Shown: piece after piece, positions 15,024-24,800 of the stretch
Numbering within the stretch: the first letter of the stretch is position 1
Layout of the letters: each line of letters starts with the position of its first letter
Source of the DNA: Chlorobium sp.
GTDB lineage: Bacteria; Bacteroidota; Chlorobiia; Chlorobiales; Chlorobiaceae
Direction: 5' to 3'
DNA: 51,894 nucleotides
Assembly (NCBI GenBank): GCA_028280025.1
Contig: JANQMO010000059.1
Location: forward strand, 1 to 51,894
Made by a program: the position numbers and the translations under genes
Notes under the pieces: model-generated
Database searches by the model: none
What the model saw: only the letters and a program-made list of their open reading frames with translations
What the model was told of the DNA's origin: nothing

Positions 15024-16235
15024 TCATTGTTCTTTTTTCGGGAGCCTTCCGTAATAGCATTTCATCCTGTTCATTTCACCCATCAAGACGCAATAGTTGC
15101 AAAGAATGCAGCGTGACGCTGTCTGGGTTCCTTCCCTGAACCTCCTGACGATAGTCGGCTCGATAATGAACGGGCGGCACATGGCAACGTAATCCGTTGC
15201 ACCGGTTTCAATGGCCGAAGAGATGGTCGTGAGCTCGTGGAGACCGCCTACGGTTATAACTGGAATTGAAACATCCTGCCGGATACGTTTTGCCGCTTCG
15301 AGATTGTTGCCGCGGATCGGTATGCGTGGACGCATGGTGTGACGGACGAAGGGTGTAGAGATGGTCCGGATCGGAGCCGGCATTGTCCTGAACTTGAAAT
15401 GGCTCCTGAAAAGCGCCTGGACAGGAGGATTGGGTCCACGCATAACGCTCAGTCCTTCTTCGGCGACGCCGCTCGAAATTTCAATGGCGTTGCATCCGGC
15501 GGTTTCGAGCATTTGTGCTATCGCCACGGCTTCGTCGATGCGCATGCCTTTCGGTCTTGTATCGTATGCGTTGATTTTGGCTAATACAGGGTAGCTGTCA
15601 AGCGACGAGCGGATTCTGCTCATGATTTCGGCAACGACCCTGAACTTGTTTTCCGTTGTTCCACCCCATTTGTCTTTTCGCCGGTTGGTGTGGCCGGACA
15701 GAAACTGTGAAAGCAGGTATCCGTGTCCCAGATGAAGCTGAACGCCGTCGAACCCGGCCTGTTCGGCGCGTTGGGTCGCGGCGGCAAAGTTCTCGATAAT
15801 TGTTTCGATTTCTTCTTCTCCGAGTTTGCGGGGCTTGCTTTCGCTGAAGACGCTGTCTTTTACGGAAAAAGGCGCTACGGTCGGTTTGCCGGTGACGGCC
15901 GACCTGGTCTGGCGGCCGCAGTGGGCAATCTGGAGAACAATCGGCACACCATGTTCATGAACCTTGTCTGTCAGCTTTCGATAAGCGGGTATCAGATCGT
16001 CACGGTCGATCATCAGCATGTTCAGGAGGCAGCTTTTTCCGTCCTGCTGGATGCCCGCGTAACCGGTTATTATGGCCCCCGCTTCTCCTTTCGCTATTTG
16101 GACATAGAGATTTTCCAGTGCTTCTGTAGGGGCGCCATGTTCATCAGCCATTCCCTCGTGTGTGGCGGAACGGATGAGACGGTTCTGCAGCGTGACCCCT
16201 GCAATTTCCGAAGACTCAAAGACTGATTGCTTCAT
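15024..16235 (-). CDS. Old Yellow Enzyme family NADH:flavin oxidoreductase
   Basis: A 403-residue FMN-dependent TIM-barrel oxidoreductase. Signatures are LQNRLIRSATHEGMAD near the N-terminus, QIAHCGRQTR, the active-site segment GFDGVQLHLGHGYLLSQFLS (about 170-190) and the phosphate-binding IPVITVGGL. The C-terminal tail contains CILCNYCVLMGEMNRMKC, a Cys-rich extension. This resembles the metal-binding Cys set of 2,4-dienoyl-CoA-reductase-like members, but no second NAD domain follows. The family reduces activated C=C bonds; the substrate is unknown. Confidence 0.85.
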   Translation of the reverse strand: MKQSVFESSEIAGVTLQNRLIRSATHEGMADEHGAPTEALENLYVQIAKGEAGAIITGYAGIQQDGKSCLLNMLMIDRDDLIPAYRKLTDKVHEHGVPIVLQIAHCGRQTRSAVTGKPTVAPFSVKDSVFSESKPRKLGEEEIETIIENFAAATQRAEQAGFDGVQLHLGHGYLLSQFLSGHTNRRKDKWGGTTENKFRVVAEIMSRIRSSLDSYPVLAKINAYDTRPKGMRIDEAVAIAQMLETAGCNAIEISSGVAEEGLSVMRGPNPPVQALFRSHFKFRTMPAPIRTISTPFVRHTMRPRIPIRGNNLEAAKRIRQDVSIPVITVGGLHELTTISSAIETGATDYVAMCRPFIIEPTIVRRFREGTQTASRCILCNYCVLMGEMNRMKCYYGRLPKKEQ

Positions 16236-16354
16236 GGCATGATGAGGTGTCCTTTTCGGGATCAGGATGGCAAGGCGTAAATTTTAAAGAGTTTTTTGTC
16301 CCTGAAATGCCGGTGGAACAGCGTGATTTAATGATAATATAAATAGGGGAAAAT

Positions 16355-16635
16355 ATGAAAAAGATTGCTTGGATTGTCGTGCTTATGCTTCCGGCACTGA
16401 TCGGGGGGAGGGAATTATCGTAGAACAAGAGAGCAGGAAGCCGGGGCACTCGGATCATGAAAGAGTGTATTGCCGGCATCCTGATGGCAGGGTCAGTTCC
16501 GGCACGGGCAGCAATTCCGCAACGTGCAGACATTATGAATACATCGAACCTCAGGAAGCCGGTCGCGGGTATTGCGATACGAAGCGGAAAGTAAATGGTT
16601 CGCCAAACGATGTTGGTGATCGCTGTTTGCTGTAA
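16355..16635 (+). pseudogene. Secreted Cys protein gene with a G-run frameshift
   Basis: ATG preceded by AGGGGA opens MKKIAWIVVLMLPALIGG, a signal peptide, and the frame then ends at TAG. Adding one G to the G6 run at 16403-16408 gives GGEGIIVEQESRKPGHSDHE and on to a stop at 16635. The restored protein has 93 residues and four Cys (CRHPDGR, TCRHYEY, YCDTK, RCLL). The good ribosome site, leader and Cys pattern argue for a real gene broken by a one-base slip, or phase variable, or a sequencing error. No family recognised. Confidence 0.55.
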
Positions 16636-16659
16636 CGCCCGCCTCTGCCGCGATTGCCG

Positions 16660-17472
16660 TTATGTGTCCTTGACTGCCAGAACCTGACGCGCGTCGTACT
16701 GGAAGATTGCCTCCGGGTCGCTGCTGAGTGTTTCAAACTCGCGTGATACTTTTTCGGGCAGGTTCTCGTTGATCATTCCCTGCTCGAGGAGCGCTGATGC
16801 GCCGCTGAGGAGGCATCGTTCCCACATGTGCATGAAATGTTCCCTTTCTGCGGTATCGGTCAATCGTTTATCCATAACAACCTGAAGCGGGAGGTTGGAA
16901 CATACGGTCATGCCGGCGTCGATGCAGGCGTTGGGAAGGTGCATGCCGATATCGGGATTGCCGCCCAGCGTGCGCTGAAGTCGGTTGAACGCACTCCAGT
17001 AGCCGTGAATAGCTGGGCTGGGAGGGTATACATACAGGTTCTGGTTGACCACTTCTGTACAGTAAAACGTTCCGCCGGGTTTGAGGACCCGGTTGATTTC
17101 CCTGATGACCGGGACCGGATCGGAAAGATGTTCGAAGACAAAGAAAATGTAAGAGCCGTCGAACGTATTGTCGTCAAAAGGCAGGTCGTCACCTTCGGAT
17201 ATAAACAGCTCGACCGTTCCCATCTGCACTTCGTCCGGCATGTTTGCCAGCGCCTGTTCCACCTGGGAGGCTTCGCGGTCGATGCCGGTGATCAATGCAG
17301 GTTTGAAACGCCTCAGCATGCAGCGCATCTGCGCTCCGACACCGCATCCTACTTCGAGCAGTGTGCTTCCGGGTTCGAATACAATAGTGGGGTAGAGGTA
17401 CTTCTCGAGAAATTCCGCCTGTTCAAGCAACCGCTGCTGTTCGTCATCGCTGTAGGAGTGGATGTAGGACAT
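16660..17472 (-). CDS. Class I SAM-dependent methyltransferase
   Basis: A 270-residue protein. Motif I is LLEVGCGVGAQMRCML (about residues 37-52), the acidic loop is ALITGIDREASQ and motif II/III LPFDDNTFDGSYIFFVFEHL is followed by INRVLKPGGTFYCTEVV. This is the UbiE/type-11 fold. A longer reading from 17550 would translate 7-bp tandem repeats (VTRHSSLVTRHS), so I choose the Met at 17472. It is co-directional with the radical SAM gene upstream but separated by a terminator hairpin. The substrate is unknown. Confidence 0.82.
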   Translation of the reverse strand: MSYIHSYSDDEQQRLLEQAEFLEKYLYPTIVFEPGSTLLEVGCGVGAQMRCMLRRFKPALITGIDREASQVEQALANMPDEVQMGTVELFISEGDDLPFDDNTFDGSYIFFVFEHLSDPVPVIREINRVLKPGGTFYCTEVVNQNLYVYPPSPAIHGYWSAFNRLQRTLGGNPDIGMHLPNACIDAGMTVCSNLPLQVVMDKRLTDTAEREHFMHMWERCLLSGASALLEQGMINENLPEKVSREFETLSSDPEAIFQYDARQVLAVKDT

Positions 17473-17476
17473 AAAA

Positions 17477-17518
17477 GAGTGACGAGTGACAAGTGACGAG
17501 TGACGAGTGACAGGTGAC
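17477..17518. repeat. 7-bp tandem repeat (GAGTGAC), six units
   Basis: Six heptamers: gagtgac x2, aagtgac, gagtgac x2, aggtgac. The same heptamer recurs at 41655-41675. Confidence 0.9.
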
Positions 17519-17560
17519 AAGAAAAACCGAATGGTTTCCGGAAATATCAACAGTTCAACA

Positions 17561-17582
17561 AAGCCTGCAATTGTGCAGGCTT
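17561..17582 (-). terminator. Hairpin terminator after the radical SAM gene
   Basis: Perfect 9-bp stem AAGCCTGCA / TGCAGGCTT with a 4-base loop, six bases past the stop codon on the minus strand. The minus-strand T-run is short (TTTGTT), so efficiency is uncertain. Confidence 0.6.
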
Positions 17583-17587
17583 CATCT

Positions 17588-18988
17588 TTACAAAAACATC
17601 TCCGGTTTCAGCTTTTTGGTAAACCGGTGCATCATGTAGTTGACAAACCAGACCCAGTTGAGCGGTTTGCCTTTCATGCGTTTCATGATAGCGCGTCCCT
17701 TGTAGACTTCCTGCTGGAGTTTCACGAAGTTCTCGAGCAGTTTTTCTCCCGACATCTTCGACGGTTCGAACATGTAATGGTAGGTGTCGTACTTGTCCCA
17801 GTCGAAATGGCGGAGCCTCGATTTCATTTCATCGAAGTAGGGCGTTCCGGGGAACGGTGTGACGAGTGAAAACACCGGGAATTCTATCTGGTTTTCCATG
17901 ATGAAATCGTAGGTCATCTGGAAACTTTCCTCACTGTCGTTGTCGAAGCCGAACATGAAATATCCCTGGATGGCAACGCCGTTTTTATGGAGGTTGCTGA
18001 CAACCTTCCCGTAATTGTCGAGGCGGTTGGAGCCTTTGTGTACGCTTTTGAGAGTCTCGGGATTCAGCGACTCGAAACCGATGCTCATCAGGTCGCACCC
18101 TGAACGGCCGGCCAGTTCGGCTATTTCAGGCTTATGGAGGAAGTTCATCGAAATGTTGGCATTCCATCGGACACCTATTTTGGCCATCTCTTCAAGCAGT
18201 TCCGTGAAGAACTTCGGCTTGAAGCTGATGTTGTCGTCCATAAAGGAAAAACTGACGTTTTTCTTGCCGAGCCGCTCCTGATGGTAACGCATTTCGTCGA
18301 GTACCAGTTCGATTTCCCTCGAACGGTGGCTTTTGCCGTAGATCGTCGGCGTTGTGCAGAAGTTGCAGCCTACCGGACAGCCTTTGGTGGCAAGTATCGG
18401 GATCAGTGCGCTGTATTTTTTTGCGCTTTTTGGGGCGAGTGCATGTGTGAAATCCGGGCGGCACATCGTTCCCATCGGCTTCAGGGTTTCCGCCTTGTAG
18501 ACGTCCTTCAGGCTGCCAAGCAGCACGTCGGTCGCAAGATCGGTCCAGACGGACTCGATTTCACCGTACACAACACTGGTTGCATGTTCGCGGGCTTCTT
18601 CATGGAGCATCGTGGGGTGGACGCCGCCGAGAATGACCGTCTTGTTCTGCTTGAGAGCGGCATCGCCGATGGCATATGCCCTGGATGCGTTGAGTGTTCG
18701 GGATGTTATGGCGACGACATCGTATCCGGAAAGGTCCCGGGGTACTTTTTCGCCGATCCTTTCATCGATGAAGGTGACATCGAACAGTTCGCCTGCAAGG
18801 GTGGAGACCATGATCAGGTTGAGCGGCATGCTCACCGTTCCGGAATCGACCATCATGCTGGTATTGCTTGTCGGCTGGACCAGGAGCCATTTTTTTCGGG
18901 ATTTCTGTTCCGAGGCAAGCTTCGCGAGGTGTTTTTCCGGACTGGCGGACTGTGGCGAGGGGTGTACTTCGGGCTGATCGATCTGCAT
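17588..18988 (-). CDS. B12-binding radical SAM protein, possible bacteriochlorophyll side-chain methyltransferase
   Basis: A 466-residue protein. The N-terminal cobalamin-binding-like domain (about 35-185) contains LGGVHPTMLHEEA and VYGEIE. The radical SAM core starts at ATKGCPVGCNFCTTP (about 200-214, CxxxCxxC) with downstream DLMSIGFESLNPETLKSVHK and a C-terminal TPFPGTPYFDEM. This is the class B radical SAM methyltransferase/cyclase layout shared by BchE, HpnP and the green sulfur BchQ/BchR methylases, which are of this size. Linkage to the bchI-D-H cluster about 24 kb away makes BchR or BchQ plausible, but sequence motifs alone do not decide this. Confidence 0.7.
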   Translation of the reverse strand: MQIDQPEVHPSPQSASPEKHLAKLASEQKSRKKWLLVQPTSNTSMMVDSGTVSMPLNLIMVSTLAGELFDVTFIDERIGEKVPRDLSGYDVVAITSRTLNASRAYAIGDAALKQNKTVILGGVHPTMLHEEAREHATSVVYGEIESVWTDLATDVLLGSLKDVYKAETLKPMGTMCRPDFTHALAPKSAKKYSALIPILATKGCPVGCNFCTTPTIYGKSHRSREIELVLDEMRYHQERLGKKNVSFSFMDDNISFKPKFFTELLEEMAKIGVRWNANISMNFLHKPEIAELAGRSGCDLMSIGFESLNPETLKSVHKGSNRLDNYGKVVSNLHKNGVAIQGYFMFGFDNDSEESFQMTYDFIMENQIEFPVFSLVTPFPGTPYFDEMKSRLRHFDWDKYDTYHYMFEPSKMSGEKLLENFVKLQQEVYKGRAIMKRMKGKPLNWVWFVNYMMHRFTKKLKPEMFL

Positions 18989-19116
18989 ACCTTCTGGCGT
19001 TACCGGTATCGTGAACTACTGCTGGCTATGAACCCTAAAAGTATGAAAAAAATCGGGAAAATCATGCACGCTCTCTATGAGCAAATGCCCGGATTGCAAG
19101 GGCGCGGCGAGGAAAA

Positions 19117-19560
19117 TCAGGTCTGTTTTTTCAGAACAGCGGCGGTGAATCTGCTGACGCAGACCAGCTTGCCTTCATCATTGGTGATTTTGATATCCCA
19201 GACATGGGAGCTTCTGCCAAGATGAAGCGGTGTCGCCTTTGCGTGGACAAATCCTTCCCTGACGGAACGGATGTGGTTGGCGTTGATTTCCTGGCCCACA
19301 ATGAAACAGTTTTCCCGGTCGATACAGTAGGATGCCGCAATGCTGCCGACCGTTTCGGCCAGGGCAAGGGAGGCGCCGCCGTGCATGATGCCGATACGCT
19401 GGATCGTGCGATGATCGACGGGCATTCTGGCGATCATGTAATCAGGGCCTATTTCTGTCATTTCAATGCCCAGATGCCTTGCCATCTGTCCCTCGATGAT
19501 TTGCGTGGTGTTGATGTCTTCGACCGTTACCGGGACGGTGAAAATGGAAGAATCGGCCAT
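19117..19560 (-). CDS. PaaI/hotdog-fold acyl-CoA thioesterase
   Basis: A 147-residue single hotdog domain. The motif RIGIMHGGASLALAETVGSI (about 58-77) carries the HGG signature and the catalytic-region Glu of the PaaI/YbdB/ComA type. The segment GQEINANHIRSVREG and the strand LVCVSRFTAAVL complete the fold. These enzymes hydrolyse aromatic or short acyl-CoA thioesters. A longer frame from 19644 runs into the antisense of tRNA-Gly, so I choose the Met at 19560. It is a probable single gene between the tRNAs and the radical SAM gene. Confidence 0.82.
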   Translation of the reverse strand: MADSSIFTVPVTVEDINTTQIIEGQMARHLGIEMTEIGPDYMIARMPVDHRTIQRIGIMHGGASLALAETVGSIAASYCIDRENCFIVGQEINANHIRSVREGFVHAKATPLHLGRSSHVWDIKITNDEGKLVCVSRFTAAVLKKQT

Positions 19561-19614
19561 TGTGTCAGTTACGATTGAAGGGTGACGTTTAAAGGAATGC
19601 AGCGTATGCTGTAG

Positions 19615-19687
19615 AGCGGGTGACGAGACTCGAACTCGCGACATTTTGCTTGGGAAGCAAACACTCTACCAACTGAGTTACACCCGC
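19615..19687 (-). tRNA. tRNA-Gly (CCC)
   Basis: The reverse strand folds into a cloverleaf with acceptor GCGGGTG / CACCCGC. The D-arm region is AACTCAGTTGGTAGAG, the anticodon loop TTCCCAA on stem TTTGC/GCAAA, and the T-loop GTTCGAGTC. The discriminator is T. CCA is not encoded. 73 nt. Confidence 0.93.
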
Positions 19688-19715
19688 GAGAATGTGTTGT
19701 TGAAGTGTTGATTTG

Positions 19716-19789
19716 TGGTGAGGGAGGGAGTTGAACCCTCGACCTCAGGGTTATGAATCCTGCGCTCTTACCAACTGAGCTACCTCACC
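19716..19789 (-). tRNA. tRNA-Met (CAU)
   Basis: Reverse-strand cloverleaf with acceptor GGTGAGG / CCTCACC, D-arm TAGCTCAGTTGGTAAGAGC, anticodon loop TTCATAA and T-arm GAGGGTTCAACTCCCTC. The discriminator is A. It is probably the elongator; a CAU anticodon could also be a lysidine-modified Ile tRNA. 74 nt. Confidence 0.9.
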
Positions 19790-19858
19790 ATGACAGGGGT
19801 GCTAATATACAAACAGTTCCTTTACAAGACAATGATTAATTTTGTACTATTTCCCCCC

Positions 19859-20599
19859 TTATGCCGGTTCTTCGGATGACTGCAGCTTTGCAAGTATCGC
19901 CTCGGCAAGATGAATGTCTTCGGGTGTAGTGATTTTTATGTTATGATACCCTGTTTCGTAAATCCTGATATTCTGTTCAGGAAAGAACGCTTCGACAAGG
20001 GTGGCATCATCTGTTGCATACCGTTGTTCAAGCCGCGCATGCTTGTGCGCCTGAATTAATGTCCCGGCGTCAAATCCCTGAGGCGTTTGGACCTGCAAGA
20101 GGCGGCTTCTTTCCAGTGTTTCGCCGAAGTATTCGGGATCGTCGGCTATATATTTGATGGTGTCTTTAGGTTTTGTGGCAGGGACACATGCACCGTATGT
20201 AACGGACAGGCTGACAATGTCATCGATTTCTCCGGGCTGGATGAACGGTCTCGCGCCATCGTGGACCAGAATGGCGTCAGGTGATTCTCCTGTTGCCGCG
20301 ATACGTTTTTCAATGATGTCGATGCAGTTATAGACAGAATCCTGGCGTTCTTTTCCGCCGGGAATGATCTCCCTGATTTTGGAGAATCCGTAACGGTCCC
20401 TCATGCTTTCAAGTATCCCGATGCTGTCGGGTTTTGTCGCGATAAAAACCGAATCGATGGATTGTGCGCTTTCAAAGGCAGAAAGCGTATGGAAAATAAC
20501 GGGGTACCCGCCGATCTCAAGAAGCTGCTTGCTCCGCCCGTCTTTCAGTTGCATCCGCTTGCCGACGCCGCTTGCAGCAATAATGGCATATGAACTCAT
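19859..20599 (-). CDS. ispD: 2-C-methyl-D-erythritol 4-phosphate cytidylyltransferase
   Basis: A 246-residue MEP-pathway enzyme that joins CTP and MEP to make CDP-methylerythritol, feeding isoprenoids such as the bacteriochlorophyll tail, carotenoids and quinones. The N-terminal nucleotide-binding motif AASGVGKRM (family GxGxRM) is followed by KQLLEIGGYPVIFHTLSAFE, then DAILVHDGARPFI (about 108-120), VQTPQGFDAGTLIQAHK and TDDATLVEAF near the end. All are diagnostic. Length is slightly above the usual 230. queA ends 76 bases upstream of its start in the same direction, with a short dispersed repeat in between. Confidence 0.93.
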   Translation of the reverse strand: MSSYAIIAASGVGKRMQLKDGRSKQLLEIGGYPVIFHTLSAFESAQSIDSVFIATKPDSIGILESMRDRYGFSKIREIIPGGKERQDSVYNCIDIIEKRIAATGESPDAILVHDGARPFIQPGEIDDIVSLSVTYGACVPATKPKDTIKYIADDPEYFGETLERSRLLQVQTPQGFDAGTLIQAHKHARLEQRYATDDATLVEAFFPEQNIRIYETGYHNIKITTPEDIHLAEAILAKLQSSEEPA

Positions 20600-20636
20600 T
20601 GTGTTGCGGTTTGTTTGATTCGCTTATGCTTCTGTC

Positions 20637-20672
20637 ACCTGAATTGAGCGTTTCAACACATGTTCAGATAAG
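20637..20672. repeat. 36-bp dispersed repeat, copy 1
   Basis: ACCTGAATTGAGCG directly followed by TTTCAACACATGTTCAGATA. A near copy lies at 50739-50773, and a third inverted copy, split by an insertion, at 50864-50996. It sits between queA and ispD. Confidence 0.75.
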
Positions 20673-20675
20673 ATG

Positions 20676-21716
20676 TCAGTGGATGAGCATTGCGTCACCG
20701 TATGCAAGGAAACGGTAATCGGATTTCAGAGCTTGTTTGTATGCATCCATCAGCAGGCGGTAATCCGCAAAGGCGCTGACCATCATAAGCAGGGTTGTTT
20801 CCGGCTGCTGGAAATTTGTTACCAGTGCATCGGTGACCTTGAACTGGTAGGGAGGATAGATGAACTTGTCTGTCCAGCCCTGACCGAACTTGATTTTGCC
20901 CTCGACCGTCGCGTTTGCTTCGAGGACACGGCTGGTTGTCGTTCCGACGGCAATTACCCTTCCGGACTTGTTGAGCTTGGTGTCGTTGATTTCCATCGCC
21001 GTCTGGTAAGGAATGTTGAAATATTCCGAATCCATCTTGTGTTTGGAAACATCCTCTACTTCTATGGCGTTGAAAGAGCTGAGGCTCGGGTGAAGGGTTA
21101 TCTGGAGTATCTTGACGCCCTTTTTCTTTATTTCTTCAAGCAGGGGGTGGGTAAAGTGAAGGCCTGCCATCGGGGCGACTACGGCTCCGATTTGCGACGC
21201 ATAGACTGTCTGATAGTCTTTACGGTCCGCTTCATCGGGTTTCCTGGTAATGTATGGAGGCAGCGGTACGGTGCCGATCTGCTCAACCAGTTCGAAAACA
21301 TTGATTTCCGGATTGAGAAACCTGATCGTCCGGCCGCGCGATGTTGTATTGTCAACAACTTCGGCAACGACGTCTTCCTGAAAATAGATCTTGTTGCCGA
21401 CACGTACTTTTCTTGCCGGATCGACGAGGACATCCCATAATCCGGCATCCTTGTTCAACTCCCGAAGAAGAAAGACCTCTATTTTTGCGTCCGTTTTTTC
21501 TTTTTGTCCGAAGATCTTGGCGGGAAAAACCCTGCTGTTATTAAGGACCAGAAGATCTCCTTTTTTGAAATAGGAGGTTATATCGGTAAAAACCTTATTG
21601 TCGATCTCTTTTTTTCTACGGTTCAGCACCATGAGCTTGCACTGATCGGGCTCGGTGGCAGGACGATCAGCTATACGGTTCTTGGGTAAGCTGTAACGAA
21701 AATTAGAAAGCCGCAT
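20676..21716 (-). CDS. queA: S-adenosylmethionine:tRNA ribosyltransferase-isomerase
   Basis: A 346-residue enzyme of queuosine biosynthesis. It transfers and isomerises the ribosyl part of SAM onto preQ1 in tRNA. Recognisable blocks are FRYSLPKNRIADRPATEPDQ at the start, LLVLNNSRVFPAKIFG (about 52-67), GTVPLPPYITR, a PMAGLHFT segment, AVGTTTSRVLEA and the near-C-terminal TNFQQPETTLLMMVSAFA. Length is normal. Independent of its neighbours by function. Confidence 0.94.
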   Translation of the reverse strand: MRLSNFRYSLPKNRIADRPATEPDQCKLMVLNRRKKEIDNKVFTDITSYFKKGDLLVLNNSRVFPAKIFGQKEKTDAKIEVFLLRELNKDAGLWDVLVDPARKVRVGNKIYFQEDVVAEVVDNTTSRGRTIRFLNPEINVFELVEQIGTVPLPPYITRKPDEADRKDYQTVYASQIGAVVAPMAGLHFTHPLLEEIKKKGVKILQITLHPSLSSFNAIEVEDVSKHKMDSEYFNIPYQTAMEINDTKLNKSGRVIAVGTTTSRVLEANATVEGKIKFGQGWTDKFIYPPYQFKVTDALVTNFQQPETTLLMMVSAFADYRLLMDAYKQALKSDYRFLAYGDAMLIH

Positions 21717-21804
21717 AATGAATTGGTCAGTAGGTCAGCGAAAAAAAATCACGTTTTAGTATATACCGCTTCAGTAAGAAAAAAAAAACTATCGCATCAA
21801 CAGA

Positions 21805-21840
21805 GGGCAGGCAATATCTGTCTTCAGATGTTGTCTGCCC
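21805..21840 (-). terminator. Hairpin terminator after the PGM/GH65 gene
   Basis: A 16-base arm GGGCAGGCAATATCTG pairs with 21825-21840 across a 4-base loop with few mismatches. A ten-base T-run follows on the minus strand (21779-21788) after 16 bases. It is located just downstream of the stop at 21861. Confidence 0.65.
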
Positions 21841-21860
21841 CTGCGATATTCAGGATGGGA

Positions 21861-24800
21861 TCAGCAATTGCCGCATGCGCTCTTGCCCCTCTCAATCGTT
21901 GTCTTATGCCCGGCAATGTTTACCGTGGCACTTTTTTCCGGACTGTCGAGGAGGTGAACGGTGATGGTCTTGCGGGTGATGACAATACGATACCGGTTTT
22001 TGCGGAAACAGGTCGTGAGGTCGAGGGACCGCCAGTGTTCCGGCAGGTTGGGATGGACATTCAGTATGTTGTTTGCAAAAGATATCCCGGCAAAGTAACG
22101 GGCGACCGTATCGAGCGTTCCTCCCATGACGCCGCAATGAATGCCTTCCTGCGTCGTGCCTCCCTGTGTATCCTTCAGGTCGCTTTTGAGCGACTCGGTA
22201 AACCAGCGCCAAGCTGTCAGGTGCCCGTCATGGAGATAGCTGGAAATAATGGCATGAACGACCTTGCTCAAGGTTGATCCGTGGCTGGTGCGCGGCTCGT
22301 AATACTGGTAATTCTCTCTGATGAGTTTTTCCGGGTCGTCGATGTGATGCCCGTTTCTTTCGAGAATTTCCTTGACTTCGGCAGGCGGGAGTGCATAGAA
22401 GGTCATCAGGACATCCGCCTGTTTGGCGACCTTGTAGTAATCCGGTGAGTCTCCTTCGGCTTTCAGGATCCTGTCCATTCGATGGATATTGCCGTACTTG
22501 TTTCTGTAGTGCTCCCAGTCAAGTTCCTTGAGGGTCATGTAGCCGTCAAACTGCTCGAGTATTCCATCCTTGGTAAGGATGATGTGCATCGAGCTGCAAA
22601 TCTTCTTCCATTCTTCGATTTCGTCATATCCGAGTTTGATGTCGGTGACGAGGCGGTCCATCACCGATGGCTGAAGTGTTTCGGAAAGTTCCACTGCTTT
22701 TTCCAGCAGCCATGCCGTCATAATATTTGTGTAGGCATTGTCTTTAAGGCCTTCTTTACGGCTCTCAGGGAGTTGTTCGTGAAATTCGTCCGGGCCCATG
22801 ACGCCTTCGATGTGATACCGGTCCGTGTCGGGGCGATGGCGTGCGATACTTGCCCAGAAACGGGCGACCTCAAAGAGCAGTTCCGCGCCGTACTGCTCGA
22901 GGAATTCAGTGTCACCGGTTTCATGAGCGTATCTCCAGGTATTGTAGAAGACGGCAATCGAAACATGTCTCTGGTTTCTGCTCAGGTCCGGTCCCCAGGT
23001 TCCGCTCTGGGGGTTGTAATGGACGATCTGTGTTTCCTCGCTGCCGTCGTCGGCTGTCTGCCAGGGGAACATGGCTCCATGGTAGCCGTTTTCCCTTGCA
23101 TAGTCCCTTGCAGCGTCAAGGCGGTTGTAGCGGTACATCAGGAGTGCCTTGGCGATGTCCGGATAATGATGCGTGAAGAAAGGAAGAATATAGATTTCAT
23201 CCCAGAAAATATGACCGCGGTATGCTTCGCCGTTCAGGCCTCTGGCGGGCATGCCGGCATCGATCGATGTGTTATGAGGTGACGCGGTGCCGAGAAGATG
23301 GTAGGTATGGAAACGAAGAGCCTTCTGGCTGAAGCGGTCGCCGTCGATCGAGATGTTACCGTGTTCCCATAACTTCTGCCATGCTGACACATGGGCCTCG
23401 AAAAGATCGCTGTACTCTCCGGTCTCTGCAAGCGCCTTGTCGCCGGCAGCCCTGGGGTCGCTATGATCCTTGTCGAGCGAGGTATGATAGGTGACAACTT
23501 TTTCAAGCCTGCATTCCTGCCCTTTTTCAAGCGGAAGTTTGATCAGTTCCGCTGCATATCGCGGTGAGGCGGTAAGGGTTTTCTTCGCGTTGACAGGCGA
23601 GCCGGAGACCTTGACACTGTTTCTTGCGTGTGTGACAACCTGGTAGTGCGAGCCGTTTGTCTGTACATGGAGAAACACGCCGTTTCCGGAACTGCCTCCG
23701 TCGATATGCTCGAGATGATCCGACGCAAGTGCGCTGTAACGGGCGACGCCCTTGTTTTCGATTCTTCCATCGATTGCCGACCGGAACTCTATGTCACCCG
23801 AATAGTTGATCGGGGTGAAAGAGTATTCCATGGCGCAGACATGAGGCGCATCCATGCTCGCAAATCGTTTGCTTGCGATACGGCTTATTCTGCCGAGATT
23901 ATCCTGGAAGACGATTTCGCGGCTCATGACGGCTTTCTGTATATCGAGCTCGTGATGGTAGCTCAATATTGTCTGTTCGAAAGGATCGATGAAATCGCCG
24001 CAGCAGATCCTGAACTCTATTGGAAGCCAGTTCGGGCAGTTGACGAAGTCATTGTTATAGATTGTTTCTCCATGGACTTCGGAAGGGATTTTGTTGAAGA
24101 TTCCGGCAAGGTAGGTTCCCGGATAATGGTGCACGGAGGCCTTTGAGCCTTCGTATGCTCCTCTTGTGCCGAGGTAGCCGTTGCCGATTGCTGTCAGTGT
24201 TTCGCGCAGCTTTTCCTCTTCAGGCTTGAACGTAGCGTAGCTGAGGTTCCAGCCGTCCTCGATCAGGTCTTTTTCGAACCATTCGAAAACCTCGTCGACG
24301 CTGATCTCGCCAAGATCCCTTACGACGATATCGGCGCCTTCTTCGAGCAGCTTCATGCCCTCTATTTCACGTGCGATACCGAGGACCAGGCCGAAATTGC
24401 CGGCCGAGCCGGCTTGAACGCCCGAGATTGCGTCTTCCACCACAACACAATCATGGGGATGCAGTCCGAGATTGGCCGCCGCGGTCGTAAAGATGTCCGG
24501 GTTCGGTTTGCCTTTCAGCCCCAGTTCAAGAGAAACTTCGCCGTCAACCCTTGTTTCAAAAAGGTCTTCGAGTTTTGCAAGCTCGAGGATCAGTTTGCAG
24601 TTCCTGCTTGAAGACGCAATGCCGATCCGTATTCCCCTGGATTTCAGTTCCCGAATGAATTCGACAGTACTCTCGAAGACTTCGGGACCTTCCTTTTTGA
24701 GTATATCGGTGAAGACCTCGTTTTTCCGGTTGCCAAGTCCGCAGATTGTAGGCATTTCGGGAACATCGTCGATCCCCCCGAACGGCAGTTCGATATCCCT

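Noticed and set aside
18134..19225. 363-codon plus-strand open frame over the radical SAM gene
   Set aside because: Antisense shadow of the radical SAM gene, with a low-complexity product and no family features.
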